Shown: piece after piece, positions 62,874 to 64,000 of the stretch | How positions within the stretch are numbered: position 1 is the stretch's first letter | Layout of the letters: each line of letters starts with the position of its first letter | NCBI RefSeq assembly: GCF_029963765.1 | Contig: NZ_JALBYU010000004.1 | Span: forward strand, 62,001 to 126,000 | Direction: 5' to 3' | Length of the DNA stretch: 64,000 bases | DNA from: Pseudomonas sp. UYIF39 | GTDB lineage: Bacteria > Pseudomonadota > Gammaproteobacteria > Pseudomonadales > Pseudomonadaceae | The notes under the pieces: model-generated | The model's input: the letters and a program-made list of their open reading frames with translations, nothing else | Told to the model about the DNA's origin: nothing | Database searches by the model: none | Made by a program: the position numbers and the translations under genes

Positions 62874-63632
62874 TCAGATGGGGTTCGGGCAATCAATGAA
62901 GATGTGCTCAACGGCAAAACGCCGCGCCAGATAATCCCCCAGCGCCTGAACGCCGTAGCGCTCGGTGGCGTGGTGGCCGGCGGCGATGAAGCTGATGTCG
63001 TTTTCCCGGGCGCTGTGGAAGGTCTGCTCGGACGCCTCACCGCTGAGGTACAAGTCGACGCCGGCCAGCACGGCCTGATCGATGTACCCCTGACCGCCAC
63101 CGGTGCACCAGCCAACGCGGCGAATCATCTCGCTGCCTTCGATCAGCAAGGGCTCGCGGCCCATGACTTCTTGTACGCGACGGGCAAAATCGCGGGCCGT
63201 CACCGGCTCGCTCAATGAACCGACCAGGCCGACAACTTTGAGATTGTCCGGATCCAATGGGCCTTCCACAGTGATATCGAGCTGACGTGCCAGTTGCACG
63301 TTATTGCCGACTTCAGGGTGCAGATCCAGCGGCAGATGGTAGGACAACAGGCTGATATCGTGCTTGAGCAGGGTTTTCAACCGACGTTGCTTCATTCCGG
63401 TGATGCACGGATTCTCGCCTTTCCAGAAATAGCCGTGATGCACCAGCACCAAATCGGCGCTGGCTTCCACAGCGGCGTCGAGCAACGCCTGGCTGGCGGT
63501 GACGCCACTGACGATGCGCATGACCTGCGGCCGGCCTTCGACCTGCAACCCGTTGGGGCAGTAATCGGCAATCTTTGCACTGTTAAGGTAACGGTCGGCT
63601 TCTTCGACCAGGGTGCTCAGGGCGACGGCCAT
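62874..63632 (-). CDS. Nif3-like dinuclear metal-centre protein (YbgI/YqfO family)
   Basis: This 252-residue protein has PNGLQVEGRPQVMRIVSGVTASQALLDAAVEASADLVLVHHGYFWKGENP with the metal-binding histidine pair in VHHG, and HLPLDLHPEVGNN, followed by SFIAAGHHATERYGVQALG. It is the Nif3/YbgI family, also described as a GTP cyclohydrolase 1 type 2 homologue. The biochemical role is uncertain. AGGAG lies six bases before ATG 63632. It is divergent from algW, as PA4445 is from PA4446. Confidence 0.92.
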   Translation of the reverse strand: MAVALSTLVEEADRYLNSAKIADYCPNGLQVEGRPQVMRIVSGVTASQALLDAAVEASADLVLVHHGYFWKGENPCITGMKQRRLKTLLKHDISLLSYHLPLDLHPEVGNNVQLARQLDITVEGPLDPDNLKVVGLVGSLSEPVTARDFARRVQEVMGREPLLIEGSEMIRRVGWCTGGGQGYIDQAVLAGVDLYLSGEASEQTFHSARENDISFIAAGHHATERYGVQALGDYLARRFAVEHIFIDCPNPI

Positions 63633-63734
63633 AAAAGACTCCTAAATATCCCGTTCAGAGGCACGCTTCGCCTCGTATAATGCGCGACATTATGGGCGGT
63701 CTCATACCGCCTGCAACCTCTCAGGACGTGCTTA

Positions 63735-64000
63735 ATGCTCAAGGCGCTGCGTTTTTCCGGCTGGCCGCTGTTGGCCGGCGTGCTTATTGCTCTGTTAATC
63801 ATCCAGCGTTACCCGCAGTGGGTCGGGCTCCCAAGCCTTGACGTCAACATGCAGCAAGCCCCGCAAACCACCACCATGCAACAAGGCCCCGTGTCCTATG
63901 CCGACGCGGTGACCACCGCCGCACCGTCGGTGGTCAACCTGTACACCACCAAAGTCATCAACAAACCGAACCATCCGCTGTTCGAGGATCCGCAGTTCCG
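63735..64000 (+). CDS. algW: DegS-type periplasmic serine protease, 3'-truncated by window edge
   Basis: The gene starts at ATG 63735, with AGGA eight bases upstream, and is open to the end of the window (88 codons). It begins MLKALRFSGWPLLAGVLIALL, an uncleaved signal anchor. A proline/glutamine-rich linker follows, and then SYADAVTTAAPSVVNLYTTKVI, the start of the DegS-like trypsin fold. In P. aeruginosa AlgW cleaves the anti-sigma factor MucA upon envelope stress and so sets off alginate synthesis; the position next to nif3 and cysD matches PA4446. The catalytic triad and PDZ domain lie outside. Confidence 0.92.
   Translation, partial: MLKALRFSGWPLLAGVLIALLIIQRYPQWVGLPSLDVNMQQAPQTTTMQQGPVSYADAVTTAAPSVVNLYTTKVINKPNHPLFEDPQF

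Noticed and set aside
59950..62934. 994-codon plus-strand frame opposite cysNC and cysD
   Set aside because: It lies antisense to two certain genes, starts without a translation signal and has no recognisable domain. The lack of stops follows from codon bias.

Overview
The window reads as a chromosomal segment of a Pseudomonas of the fluorescens/putida type. It has high GC, dense operons, REP-type inverted repeats of the kind common in P. fluorescens intergenic DNA, and gene orders I recognise from P. aeruginosa. Those blocks are yebG–E2–E1beta–E1alpha–ldh, the hydrolase/aldolase/LrgB/flavodoxin/folM–folE–folX block, the trxB–cysZ–glycosyltransferase–OYE–gpx–slyD–pta–acyltransferase block, and cysNC–cysD–nif3–algW. 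I saw no rRNA, tRNA, CRISPR array, insertion sequence or prophage.

Layout: 1-3.3 kb holds the tail of a D-2-hydroxyacid dehydrogenase, a small membrane protein, and a DMT exporter divergent from an AraC regulator. 3.3-9.7 kb is an iron-uptake locus on the minus strand: DUF3649–PepSY reductase–DUF3325–FecI sigma–FecR–TonB receptor with a signalling domain, and a Fur-box-like site at its head. 9.8-14.3 kb holds an HPF-like ribosome factor and a serine-use cassette (LysR, sdaA, sdaC). 14.5-16.2 kb has a DUF3509 gene behind a sigma-54-type promoter, psiE, and yebG behind a LexA box. 16.2-20.6 kb encodes a 2-oxoacid dehydrogenase (E1alpha, E1beta, E2) with a leucine-dehydrogenase homologue that has lost its catalytic lysine. 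21.5-25.8 kb is the homogentisate operon hmgA–fahA–maiA with its IclR repressor and twin operators.

25.8-40 kb is the accessory, competition-related part. It has a 1147-residue protein resembling the dermonecrotic-toxin family, a MalT-like LuxR regulator with a DUF1329/DUF1302 pair, and a pyocin/colicin-type HNH nuclease bacteriocin with its immunity gene. Next come the remnant of a second HNH toxin tip with a second intact immunity gene, then an AmpDh3-like amidase. This is the most unusual stretch: the bacteriocin locus seems to have gained a new toxin–immunity module while keeping the old immunity gene and the last 37 codons of the old toxin.

40-49.4 kb is metabolic: SDR, hydrolase, aldolase, an LrgB remnant and a flavodoxin. 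It then has a candidate light-response group (short LOV protein, unknown protein, LitR-like MerR lacking the B12 motif) next to a membrane ABM protein and the pterin genes folM–folE–folX. 49.4-64 kb is housekeeping: aminotransferase, thioredoxin reductase, CysZ, glycosyltransferase, old yellow enzyme, glutathione peroxidase, SlyD, Pta (no acetate kinase beside it), acyltransferase, CysNC/CysD, Nif3 and the start of algW.

Functions rest on reading the translated sequences by eye; no database search was run. Starts were chosen from ribosome-binding sites, operon overlaps and family length.
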